Shown one piece after another: positions 30,803 to 40,699 of a stretch of DNA of 64,000 nucleotides. Below the pieces are notes generated by a model. The model was not told the origin of the DNA and made no database searches. It was given only the letters and a program-made list of their open reading frames with translations. The translations under genes were made by a program, and so were the position numbers. The DNA lies in contig NC_091246.1 of the NCBI RefSeq assembly GCF_042477335.2, positions 214,395,501-214,459,500 on the forward strand. The letters run 5' to 3'. The DNA is from Ovis canadensis. Its lineage: Eukaryota > Chordata > Mammalia > Artiodactyla > Bovidae. Position 1 is the first letter of the stretch. Each line of letters starts with the position of its first letter.

Positions 30803-31360
30803 AGGGCTTCCCAGGTGGCTCAGTGGGTAAAGAATCCACCTTCAATGCAGGAGATGCAGGAAAGACACTGGTTCAATGCCTGGATCAGGAAGATCTCCTG
30901 GAGGAAGGCAAGGCAACTCACTTCAGTATTCTTACCTGGAGAATCCCACAGACAGAAGAGCTTGGCGGACTACAGTCCTTAGGGTTGTTAGGGGAAGCAC
31001 ACTGACTGAAACCGCCCACCCTGGCCAAGCACCATAGTAACCATTTTCACGAGTTGTTTTATGACAGGAGGTCCTGCTAAGGAACATGGAACTAATAAGC
31101 CACTACCAGCCGGAAGAGTTCCGGAAAGGTCAAAAGGAGATACCACATGTCCGACCACCTCCCAGAATCCTTCTCTCTGGCATCCATCTTGGCTGAACAA
31201 GGCGTGCACCACCAGGAAGGAACTCTGAGTCAGAATGATTGGCTAAAGACAACGCAGAAACTAATCCCGTCACCATAAAACCCACAACTGCAAGCCTTCC
31301 TGCAACAGGGTCACAAGGAGTCGGACATGACTGATGGAACTGAGCACACAAGACGCATTC
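30803..31360 (+). mobile_element. Bov-tA SINE split by an LTR
   Basis: The sense SINE runs from GGGCTTCCCAGGTGGCTCAG to 'cagtccttagggt' (30985) and resumes at 'gggtcacaaggagtcggacatg' (31308). TAAAGCT repeats at 30796-30802 and 31361-31367. Confidence 0.88.
30986..31307 (+). mobile_element. ERV solo LTR, internally deleted
   Basis: 322 bp starting TGTTAGGGG and ending TGCAACA, so it begins TG, ends CA and has TGTT/AACA inverted ends. GGGT is duplicated at 30982-30985 and 31308-31311; a 4-bp duplication fits class I (gamma-like) ERVs. A CCATAAAA box lies near 31272-31279, but the region after it is almost absent: only about 28 bases remain before the end, while the related copy at 35245-36015 keeps over 150 more. 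No viral gene is present. Confidence 0.85.
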
Positions 31361-31500
31361 TAAAGCTTGGAAATTAGCTGGTTTCAGCTTCATGATTGTG
31401 AAAAAACATGAACCCCCTGATCAGAGACAGGAAGTTATCACATGCAGCATAAGAAACAGCATGAACATCAGCATATTTACATTTGTTTCCTTTGTTTCCA

Positions 31501-31716
31501 GGGCTTCCTGGGTGGCAGAGTGGTAAAGAATCTGCCTGCCAGTGCAGAAGATGCAGGAGACATGGGTTTGATCCCTGGGTTGGAAATATCCCTTGGAGAA
31601 GGAAATGATAATCTACTCCAGTATTATTGCCTAGAAAATTCCATGGACCAGAGAAACTGGCAGGTTACAGTCCATGGGGTCACAAAGAGTCAGACAGGAC
31701 TGAGTGTGCACGCACA
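31501..31716 (+). mobile_element. Bov-tA SINE
   Basis: Sense copy from GGGCTTCCTGGGTGGCAGAG to 'gtcagacaggactgagtgtg'. Confidence 0.92.
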
Positions 31717-32360
31717 TCTAACTCTTAAGTTTAAATATTTTGCTTTTTTGTTTACTGTTTCTTTCTTTCCATTACACTTGGTTGATGCTTTTTTTCTCAT
31801 AGCAATTCCTACAAAGGATTGAGATCTTCTTGACTCATAGGTGAATTTAGAGTTTAAAATGATGCAAAATGATAAACTCAGATGGTATTCAAGCTTCTAG
31901 CTCTTTTTTCTACCTCAGTGTCAAAATGAGTTATATTTTTGCTTACATTAGGTAAAGCCAAGCTCTGTTTCCCTTCCTTTTCTTATGCAGTTCAGCAATC
32001 TTCTGATATGTTACTAAAAATACATTCTTCATATTGCCTGGTAATATTCTTATCATCTGCATATAATTTGAATCTGGTATAATACTATTATGTCACTGAG
32101 AGGCCCACTGCCCAAGAATATAAAATTACAATATTAAATATGAAGGAGTTTTTAAAAATTAAATTAATAATTATTAATTTGATACTATAGGTAATGATTA
32201 GAATCCTTTGTGTGTATTCCTTTGCATAATACTCACAAGAATCCTGAGTTGGGCACTTTCATTTATTTCACGAAGAGCCTGAGATGAAGAGAATGTAAGT
32301 AGCATACCTATGGTCACATTGTTCTTTTTTTTTCCTATCAAATGTCCTTGCTTTTATTTA
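31717..32360. other. no gene; MIR-like remnant at right
   Basis: AT-rich DNA. 32215-32325 ('ataatactcacaagaatcctgagttggg ... gaagagcctgagatgaag') looks like a MIR/L2-type remnant. Confidence 0.5.
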
Positions 32361-32364
32361 AAAA

Positions 32365-32577
32365 ATTTTTTACATTTATTTATTTATGTGGCTGTTCCAG
32401 ATCTTAATTGAGGCATGCAGAATCTTTGATCTTCATTACAGCATGCAGGAGTCTTTTTGTTGGGTGCGAACTCTTTGTTGCAATATGTGGGACCTAGTTT
32501 CCTGATCAAGAATTGAACCCCAGACCCCTGCATTGGGAGTGCAAAGTCTTAGCCACTGGACCACCAGGGAAGTGCCC
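32365..32577 (-). mobile_element. CHR type SINE, antisense
   Basis: 'ttatttatttatgtggctgt' to 'ccactggaccaccagggaagtgcc', the reverse of a CHR-type SINE. Flanks 'aaatgtccttgcttttattt' (from 32340) and 'aaatgtctttatttttac' (from 32579) look like an aged target-site duplication. Confidence 0.85.
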
Positions 32578-32579
32578 AA

Positions 32580-33278
32580 ATGTCTTTATTTTTACAAGGC
32601 CACACAGGTCCAAGAAAACACATCTGCATCCTTCATGTGGTCACACTTTCCTTAATCATTCTTGATTGATCAAATAATTTCTGGGGATAGGAACTTCCAG
32701 GTTCTACCATGTTAAAAGTACTGTCTAGTGGCCCTGGCCAGTGCTTCCTCCAGATCCTGTCAGGTCCCTTCTCCTGCATCTGTCTCTGTCCTTGATGTGT
32801 CTCTGTGACTCTTTATCCCATGTCTGCCCTTGGGCTACCGCATGTGATTTGCCTGCAGCTACAGAGAACTTAGATGCATTTGTGAGTTCTACCCACCACC
32901 AGAAACTCCCAGCTTCTGCCTGGATAGAAACACGGGGGTCCAATAATATGAAACCCAGCCCCTTGTAGTGGGTTGGGAAAAATGTCAAAGCATCACTTGC
33001 GTCCCAGCGTGCCTGTGGGATACAGGTGACGTGACCCTCCAAAGCCTTTCTCTGAGGTTACAGCCCTGCTTGGCTTCCACCTCTCCTTGTCCTGTGTCAC
33101 TTCCTCTTGGTACCTCCTAAACAAGCCATTTGTACATGAATCCTCACTTCTGGGTCTACCTCTAGGGAACCCAACATAAGACAGTCTCCTTGGGAATTAT
33201 TACCAAAACATAATACTTTATTAATTTCCTAAAATGGCTTTTCATAAAAGCATATATATCTATAATATATATATATGT
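32580..33278. other. no gene seen
   Basis: No repeat or exon recognised until a TA-rich stretch at 33250-33290. Confidence 0.5.
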
Positions 33279-33289
33279 ATTATGTATAT

Positions 33290-33499
33290 AAGAAGACGTC
33301 CCTGGTGGCTCAGATGGTAAAGCGTCTGCCTACAATACAGGAGACTCAGGTTTAATCCCTGTGTCGGGAAGATCCCCTGGAGAAGGAAATGGCAACCCAT
33401 TCCAGTACTCTTGCCTGGAAAATGCCATGGACAGAGGAGCCTGGTAGGCTATAGTCCATGGGGTTGCAAAGAGTCAGACACGACTGAGCGACTTCACTC
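33290..33499 (+). mobile_element. Bov-tA SINE
   Basis: Sense copy flanked by ATTATGTATAT at 33279-33289 and 33500-33510, a perfect 11-bp repeat, though in TA-rich sequence. Confidence 0.9.
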
Positions 33500-33523
33500 A
33501 TTATGTATATTATATGTGTGCCT

Positions 33524-34070
33524 ATGACGCTTACTCCTTGGAAGAAAAGTTATGACCAACCTAGATAGCATATTCAAAAGCAGAGACATTAGTTTGCCGA
33601 CTAAGGTCCGTCTAGTCAAGGCTATGGTTTTTCCAGTGGTCATGTATGGATGTGAGAGTTGGACTGTGAAGAAGGCTGAGCACTGAAGAATTGATGCTTT
33701 TGAAGTGTGGTGTTGGAGAAGACTCTTGAGAGTCCCTTGGACTGCAAGGAGATCCAACCAGTCCATTCTGAAGAAGATCAGCCCTGGGATTTCTTTGGAA
33801 GGAATGATGCTGAAGCTGAAACTCCAGAACTTTGGCCACCTCATGCGAAGAGTTGACTCATTGGAAAAGACTCTGATGCTGGGAGGGATTGGGGGCAGGA
33901 GGAGAAGGGGACGACCCAGGATGAGAGGGCTGGATGGCATCACTGACTTGATGGACATGAATCTGAGTGAACTCTGGGAGTTGGTGATGGACAGGGAGGC
34001 CTGGCGTGCTGCAATTCATGGGGTCGCAAAGAGTCGGACACGACTGAGCTACTGAACTGAACTGAACTGA
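33524..34070 (+). mobile_element. BovB 3' end, sense
   Basis: 5'-truncated copy starting at the 'gacgcttactccttggaag' part of the coding region and ending in the CTGAACTGAACTGAACTGA tail. An in-frame TGA near 33684 breaks the frame. An antisense SINE follows directly. Confidence 0.93.
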
Positions 34071-34277
34071 TGTGCTAAGTCACTTCAGTCGTGTCCGACT
34101 CTGTGTGACCCTATGGACTGCAGCCTTCCACACTTCTTTGTCCATGGGATTCTTCAGGCAAGAATACTGGAGTGGATTACCATGTCCTCCTCCAGGGGAT
34201 CTTCTCGACCCAGGGATTAAACCCAGGTCTCTTGCATCAGATGGGTTCTTTACCTCTAGCACCACCTGGGAAACCCC
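34071..34277 (-). mobile_element. Bov-tA SINE
   Basis: Antisense copy abutting the BovB tail, from 'tgtgctaagtcacttcagtc' to 'tagcaccacctgggaaaccc'. Confidence 0.92.
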
Positions 34278-35244
34278 ATGTATATTACATATGTGTTATA
34301 TATTTAATATATTGAATATATATAACTGAATCACTGTGTTATATACCTGAAATGAAAACAAATGTTAATCAACTGTACTTCAATTTTAAAAACCTAGAGA
34401 TAGTTTTTTTAAGTATTACTATATTTAATATTCAGAACATGCCTGGGGATTACAACATCATATGGACAGAAATATTTCCTATTTTGAAGATGTAACCATT
34501 CTGGATCATGAGGAATCTTGTTCCAGAAAAGACTTTCACTTCAAGAAAACATATGCATTTCCAGTCTGGTCTCTATTGAAGGCACAGTAAAAAAAAAGAT
34601 TAGCCTTTATGGACTTGTAAATTTTGAAATATCTGGTATTATGATAAGACTTTATGTGAAAATAATAGCCACTCATAACAGTTTTCCACTCTGCCATAAT
34701 CAAGACTGCATAGTCTTTTCTTAGCTCCCCTGAAAAAAGAATTTTATTTCTTTCCAAGGAGTCATTCATTTAAACTAATACTAATAAAAAATAAAGCTCC
34801 GAAGAGCTTAAATGCTGAATGTATTAACTCCTTTCCTACCTGCATGTTCCTTTCCTCTGGAGCTCTTATGTTTTTTTCTGAGAATTTGTTCTTTAAAAAA
34901 AAATACATTTGTGCAAGTCAGCTCTAAAAATGGTGCCAATTAAAAAAAAAAGTCTCCCTCCCTCTTTACATAAATGGTACAAAAGCAACCACAGAAACAC
35001 AGAGGAGGCAAAGAAGAATGTGTATTCACGAGGTTGAATCCCACCCCCTCCCCACCCCACCCCCTGCCACCAGCAAAATCTGGTTGATTAGGTGGAAGAT
35101 CCTGAGAAAGTGAGGTGGAAAGTCAAGTTGGAATCAATTTGTTGAAGGCCCTGAGCACTGGATAGGAGTTTAGCCATTATCCCTGTAGACTGCAGGTAGT
35201 CCCCATATTTTTGCACAAAGAGGGTAATTAAACACATGTATAAA
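34278..35244. other. no gene seen
   Basis: AT-rich then mixed sequence with a CCCCACCC-type pyrimidine run at 35038-35070. No exon or named repeat. Confidence 0.5.
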
Positions 35245-36015
35245 TGTTACAGAAAGCGGAACCCCTTCCAGGGCCTGAGAGTGGGCTCTTGTCTAACACT
35301 TGGAAATGAATTGTCCAATGAGATACACAAGCCAACAAAGCAAGAGACTTTTTGGGGAAGGTGCCCGGGTGGAACGGAGAAGGCGATGGCACCCCACTCC
35401 AGTCCTCTTGCCTGGCAAGTCCCATGGACGGAGGACCCTGGTAGGCTGCTGTCCATGGGGTCGCTAAGAGTCAGACATGACTGAGCGACTTCACTTTCAC
35501 TTTTCACTTTCATGCATTGGAGAAGGAAATGGCAACCCACTCCAGTGTTCTTGCCTGGAGAATCCCAGGGACGGGGGAGCCTGGTAGGCTGCCGTCTATG
35601 GGGTCGCACAAAGTTGGGACATGACTGAAGTGACTTAGCAGCAGCCGGAGCCCAGGTGGAGAGCAGTAAGGTAAAGGAACACGGCAGAACTGCTCTGCTG
35701 AGTGGCTCACAGTCTCAGGTTTTATGGTGATGGGATTAGTTTCTGGGTTGTCTTTGGCCGATCACTCTAACTCAGGGTCCTTACTGGTGCAGCCTACACA
35801 CTGCTCAGCCAAAATGGTTGCCCGAGAGAAGGATTTTGGGAGATGGTAGGACACATGGTGTCTCCTTTTGACCTTTCCCAGATTCTTAGGCTTGTGGGTG
35901 GCTTGTTAGTTTCGTGTTCCTTACTAGGACCTCCTTTCATAAAATAACTCATGCAAATGGTTACCATGGTGCCTGGCCGGGGGGGGCGGTTTCAGTCAGT
36001 GTGTTTTTCCTAACA
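35245..36015 (-). mobile_element. ERV solo LTR, antisense, split by Bov-A2
   Basis: Same family as 30986-31307, reversed: the right end (35900-36015) is the reverse complement of the first LTR's 5' end, and the left end begins TGTTACAG. Without the SINE it is about 484 bp. Flanks TAAA (35241-35244) and TGAA (36016-36019) would be a 4-bp duplication with one change. It retains the TATA-like box and the downstream part missing from the other copy. No internal viral sequence is attached. Confidence 0.8.
35374..35649 (+). mobile_element. Bov-A2 SINE inside the LTR
   Basis: Two Bov-A monomers joined by a CTTTCACTTTTCACTTTC-type linker. GCCCGGGTGGA (35363-35373) and GCCCAGGTGGA (35650-35660) are a 10/11 target-site duplication. 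Confidence 0.93.
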
Positions 36016-36019
36016 TGAA

Positions 36020-36865
36020 GATCAGTCTCAAAGGATAGATTAGAATGAGACAGTTGGAGGAGAGACATATTAGGCAAACAGTTAAGAAAATAGTGTATGG
36101 TGCACATACATAATTGAATAAGACTTCAGTTGAGTTGGTGGCCATAAAAATGGAATCAAACAGACATCGGAGATGTTGTTCAGAAAGATTCAGTGTGGGG
36201 TCTTTTTGATTACGGGGGTGTGGAAAAAGGAGGGTTAGAATTGTTTGGCAAAAAAAAAAAAAAAAGAATTGTTCGGCATGGCCAAACTGAAAAATAGTGG
36301 TATTAGGAGATCATGAGACTTTGTCTTAATTCATCTTTACCTCATCGCTACCAAGAAAGGTGTAACAGACCAATGCTTAATACAGACTTACAGATCCATG
36401 GAGCCCAAGGGAAGCAGTATGAAAAAATGATGAGCCATTTCTTTTCAGACAGGAAATAGGAAATGCAAAATTGTCTCACTGAAGTATCAGTTAAAACTTA
36501 AGGTTTGCTTTGCAACTTTAAACCAAGTCTCCAGGAACAAGCAAACTTCATGTCAATCCACCAGTTTCTTCCTGCACATACACTAATTTGCCCTATGACA
36601 TTTAATTTAAAATTAGGTTTGCAAGTCTCTCACTTTAAAGGCTGACTATTTTCTGTAATGCAGTTGCCTAGAAGATTTGTTTTGCAGCAGAATTATTATT
36701 TGAAATAAAAAATTTCCTTAACGTGTGATATTAAAATCAGATAAAAACATTTGCTCTGCCTGATCTTGGGAGGAGGATGGTTAGTGAGTAGGTCTGGAGA
36801 TGTTTCTCTGCTCTCCCTGCCCCCAATTTCCCTGAGTCTTAAAGAACTTGCTGTTTTCTCTCTAG
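36020..36865. other. no gene seen
   Basis: A 16-A run near 36252-36267. Otherwise nothing recognised. Confidence 0.5.
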
Positions 36866-36869
36866 GCAC

Positions 36870-36965
36870 TTACTACTCGAAGTGTGGTCCATGGACCAGC
36901 AGCATCAGTTTCATCTGGCAGCTTGTTAAAAATTCCAGTTCTCAGGCATCAGAACTTGAGTTTTC
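36870..36965 (+). repeat. MER5A half element
   Basis: 'actcgaagtgtggtccatggaccagcagcatcag' followed by 'cttgttaaaaattcc', the left half of MER5A. Confidence 0.8.
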
Positions 36966-37017
36966 CTTAAGTAAAGTGATGTTCTTAAATATATAGGAAA
37001 TGCTGCCTTAGAGTACG

Positions 37018-37213
37018 GGGCTTCCCAGGTAGTGCTAGTTGTAAAGAAGTCGCCTGCCAATGCTGAAGACATAAGAGATGTGGGTTGGTCAGATCTCCTG
37101 GAGGAGGGTATGGCAAGCCACTCAGTATTCTCACGTGGAGAATCCCATGGACAGAGGAGCCTGGTGGGCTACAGTCCATTGGGTCACAAAGAGTTGGACA
37201 TGACTGAAGCTAC
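37018..37213 (+). mobile_element. Bov-tA SINE
   Basis: Sense copy from GGGGCTTCCCAGGTAGTGCT to 'gagttggacatgactgaagc'. Confidence 0.9.
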
Positions 37214-37345
37214 AGATTTCCTGGGAAGCATGTTCAAACACAGATTCCCAGGCATAGCAACATGTCTGTGGTAGAGCTTGAAATTTTGCATGTTTAACAA
37301 GCTCCCAGATGAGGCTGCTACTATTGGTCCTTGGACTATGACACA
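37214..37345 (-). repeat. MER5A remnant
   Basis: Antisense order: 'gttcaaacacagattcccagg', 'ttgcatgtttaacaagctccc', 'gctactattggtccttggac'. Confidence 0.65.
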
Positions 37346-37359
37346 CTGAATAGCAAGAG

Positions 37360-37505
37360 ATTAAGGCAGTGGAATCATCTGGAAGGGTTGTTAATCATGG
37401 CTTGCTAGGCTCAGCTCAGTTTCTGATTCAGCAAGTGGGGCCTGAGAACTTGCATTTATAACAAGTTCCCAGGTGATGCTGCTGCTACTGCTCTAGGAAA
37501 CACCC
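37360..37505 (-). repeat. MER5A DNA transposon
   Basis: Antisense: 'tttctgattcagcaagtggg', 'gagaacttgcatttataacaagttcccaggtgatgctgctgctactgctc'-type order, here split for length. A clear MER5A match. Confidence 0.8.
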
Positions 37506-38660
37506 TTTGCAGAACTCTAATCAAGAGCACTTGCCTCATCATTGGGATATAGATGCCACTGGCTAATTGAGGGTACCTTGATTTATTTTCTTAAGTAAAA
37601 GGGGATAAAGCGTGAAAAGAAGAAATTTCTTCCCTCAAGGATCTTAGAGTCCAGTTCAAAATACAGAAAAACAAGCAAACATCTCACCTGGGCCACGTGC
37701 ACAGAGCTAAGAGTAGACGAGCCATTACCTCAGGCTCCATGACAGTATCTAAAGTGGCCCGGGGAGGTGTCCCCTACTTGCCTTAAAGCTGGAGCAATAC
37801 TTGGAAAGGGTCTGATTGCTTAAATAATATGTGCTCTATGCAAGACACATTCTTTCATTTGAGAGCTTGTGAATAGCCATGGATTTTCCATTCAGTTATG
37901 CTTTTGTAATGAAAGTATTCTCAGTCTTTTATGAAGCAGAATGAGGCAGGGTGGGATGGGGAGGGGGAGTATGGTTGGAAGTCAGGGGCTAGGAGGAGAG
38001 TGGTGGGGGCTGGGACAAGCCTGCACAAACCCTCTCTCAGAGTCAGGAAGAAGAGTGAAGAAACACCTGGTTGTCTCTGGATGTTTGCTTCTTAAAATAA
38101 AAAGCCAAGCATCTGATGTTGGCTGCTCTCCCTGGTCACAGGAGGAAATCCTCAGGATCCGGCCTTTGCAGGAATGGAGTTCTTAAACCCTAGGACTGAG
38201 GGGCATGCCTTCTTCTAAGGAACCACAGGTGTCTTAGGGAGATTTTTTTCAGCTACAAGGGACTGAACCCCAAACAGTCTGGCTTTAAACCAATAAAAGG
38301 GGATTTACTGGTTTGGATCATAGAAATGTACAGAGGGAGTTCAGGAAGAAAAGGATCTGGCAATTCCAAGTGTTATCAGAATTAGTAATTTTTCATTTTT
38401 TACTTTTGTATCAGCATTTGTTGGTTTGACTGAAGCAGGTTCTTTCCACATAGATGCCAGTGACCACCCACAGCTCCAGGTCTACATTTCACCCTCTCTG
38501 CAACACTGGAGGAAAAGTGCTTTTATTTTCCAAAAGTTTCAATCAAATTCCCAAATATGGACTGAATGAGCCCCCTTGAAGATGACCAGGAATTTGGATA
38601 CCTGGCCTTGACATAGATTTCTCTCCCTTGTCAGATTATTTGCAGTTGCCACCAGCAATC
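37506..38660. other. no gene seen
   Basis: 38255-38330 ('ctacaagggactgaacccca ... aaaaggggatttactgg') and 46370-46435 share the style of one ancient repeat that I cannot name. Otherwise nothing recognised. Confidence 0.45.
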
Positions 38661-38665
38661 TGTGA

Positions 38666-38827
38666 ATAATGAGAATGAGATGGTTGGATAGCATCATCGA
38701 CTCAATGGATATGAGTTTGAGCAAACTCTGGGAGATTCTGAAAGACAGGGAAGCAAGCTTGGTGTGCTGCCATCTATGGGGTCGAAGAGTTGGACACAAC
38801 TGAGAGACTCAACCACAACAGCAACAA
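38666..38827 (+). mobile_element. old BovB 3' scrap, sense
   Basis: 'gagaatgagatggttggatagc' through 'ggacacaactgagagactcaaccacaac'; the older BovB variant. Confidence 0.85.
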
Positions 38828-38952
38828 CCAGAAATCTAGCTCTGAGTTGAGGTACAAATTTAGAGAAACTAGATTGTCTTTCCCTGATAGGCAAAGGTTT
38901 CATCTGTGCTCAGTCATCTACCCTTTATTCATCACCTTTATTTTATCCCAAT

Positions 38953-38993
38953 CTTGCTGCTGCTGCTGCTAAGTCGCTTTAGTCGTGTCTGAT
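38953..38993 (-). mobile_element. tiny Bov-A fragment
   Basis: 'ttgctgctgctgctgctaagtcgc' then 'ttagtcgtgtctga': the (GCT)n end of a Bov-A2 and about 20 bases of body. Confidence 0.7.
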
Positions 38994-39495
38994 CCTGCTG
39001 GTTCTCAAAGGTCATTCTAAGGCATTGTCCCTCTGATTTGTCTTCATCTGATTTCCTGATGTTGGTATTACTCTCTTGCTGCTCTTTGTGAGCTTGGATC
39101 CTCATATTTCTGATCCAGCACCCTTTCCAAAAGAGTACAGTGTCCCTGACCTGTCCAAATGAGTGCTGCTACCACGATGGGAAACATTTCCCAAATTACT
39201 GAAAAGGGACTCTGAGTCTCAAAACCTTTGACACATGTCAGTATAGATGCTCAGGAGTCTGTTTACTCTGAAATGATGATATAAAATGTAAGCAAGTATT
39301 CAGTAACTGGTAAATATTGGTAATTGTGATTTAACACCCTAGTTACAAACCCCCTCTCTGTCCTATTTCTCATTCTTCCATTTTTTCTCATTAATAGCTT
39401 TCCACTCTTATTCTCATTTGTCTACATTAATCCCACTAGTCTGTGAGGGACAAGCTGTGTTTTTAAGAAAGCAATAGTGGCCTTTCTAATATAAC
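38994..39495. other. no gene seen
   Basis: Nothing recognised. Confidence 0.5.
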
Positions 39496-39499
39496 ACAA

Positions 39500-39578
39500 T
39501 AGTTATGACCTTAGGTTTTAAAGCCAGGCTGCCTTGGTTCAAATTCCAACCCTGTCCCTTAGCTAGTTCTGTTTCCAG
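39500..39578 (+). repeat. MIR left half, cut by L1
   Basis: 'gaccttaggttttaaagccaggctgccttgg' and 'tcaaattccaaccctgtccc' match the MIR head; L1 sequence follows. Confidence 0.6.
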
Positions 39579-39726
39579 TTCTTCACCTTTTTCTTTCTTT
39601 AGTTGGAATATAATAGCTTTACAATGTTGCATTAGTGTCTGCTGTACAATAAAGGGAATCAGCTACATGCATACATATATCCCCTCCCCTCAGGGGCCTC
39701 CCTCCCACGCCTCTCATCCCACCCCT

Positions 39727-39900
39727 CTCAGTTCAGTTCAGTCAGTCAGCCGGGTCCGACTCTTTGTGACCCTGTGGACTGCAGTACACCAAGCCTCCCT
39801 GTCCATCACCAGCTCCCAGAGTTTACTCAAACTCATGTCAACTGAGTCAGTGATGCCATCCAGCCATCTCCTCCTCTGTCATCCCCTTCTCCTCCTGTCT
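39727..39900 (-). mobile_element. BovB 3' scrap nested in L1
   Basis: Antisense, from the TTCAGTTCAGTCAGTCAG tail to 'catccccttctcctcctgtc', where L1 resumes. Confidence 0.9.
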
Positions 39901-39985
39901 AGGTCATCACAAAACACCAAGCTGAACTCCCTGTGGTGCAGAGCTTCCCACTGGCTATTCTACACGTGGTGGTGTATATATATCA

Positions 39986-40263
39986 GAGAAGGCGATGGCT
40001 CCCCACTCCAGTCCTCTCGCCTGGAAAATCCCATGGACGGAGGAGCCTGGTGGGCTGCAGTCCATGGGGTCACTAAGAGTCAGACACGACTGAGCGACTT
40101 CACTTTCACTTTTCACTTTCACGCATTGGAGAAGGAAACAGCAACCCACTCCAGTGTTCTTGCCTCGAGAATCCCAGGGACGGGGGAGCCTGGTGGGCTG
40201 CCGTCTATGGGGTCACAGAGAGTCGGACACGAATGAAGCGACTTAGCAGCAGCAGCAACAGCA
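39986..40263 (+). mobile_element. Bov-A2 SINE nested in L1
   Basis: Two monomers and an (AGC)n-type tail. Flanks 'gtgtatatatatcag' and 'gtgtatatgtcag' suggest an aged target-site duplication. Confidence 0.92.
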
Positions 40264-40699
40264 GTGTGTATATGTCAGTGCTACTCTCCCCGTTCAGCCC
40301 ACCCTCCCCTCCCCATCTCTGTGTCCAGACGTCCAGGCTCTATGTCTGTGTCTCTATTCCCGTCCTGCAACAAGTTTCCTAGATTCTACATATACTTATG
40401 AATATATGATATTTGTTTTTCTCTTTCTTATTTCATTCTGTATGACAGACTATAGGTTCATCCACATCACTATAAATGACCCACTTTTATTCCTTTTTAT
40501 GGCAGAGTAATATTCCATTGTAATTATGTACCACATTTTCTTTATCCACTGATCTATCGATGGACATTTAGATTGCTTCCATGTCCTGGCCATTGTACAT
40601 AGTGCTGCAATGAATATTGGGGTATCTGTAACTTTTTGAATTATCGTTTTCTCAGGGTATCTTCACCATTTTCTGCATCCACTGTGCCATAGTTCCATA

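Larger units (their letters stand above)
39590..40690 (-). mobile_element. L1 LINE 3' end, antisense, interrupted twice
   Basis: 'ttggaatataatagctttacaatgttgc' at the left, 'aatattccattgtaattatgtaccacattttctttatcc' style blocks near 40510-40560 and 'gtacatagtgctgcaatgaa' near 40597. A BovB 3' scrap and a Bov-A2 interrupt it. Confidence 0.9.

Noticed and set aside
30986..36015. the two LTRs as the ends of one provirus
   Set aside because: They face opposite directions, have different flanking duplications, and the DNA between is SINE, BovB and ordinary sequence with no gag, pol or env.
39505..40236. 243-codon open frame on the + strand
   Set aside because: It runs through MIR, antisense L1, a BovB scrap and a Bov-A2, so it is a chance frame across repeats.
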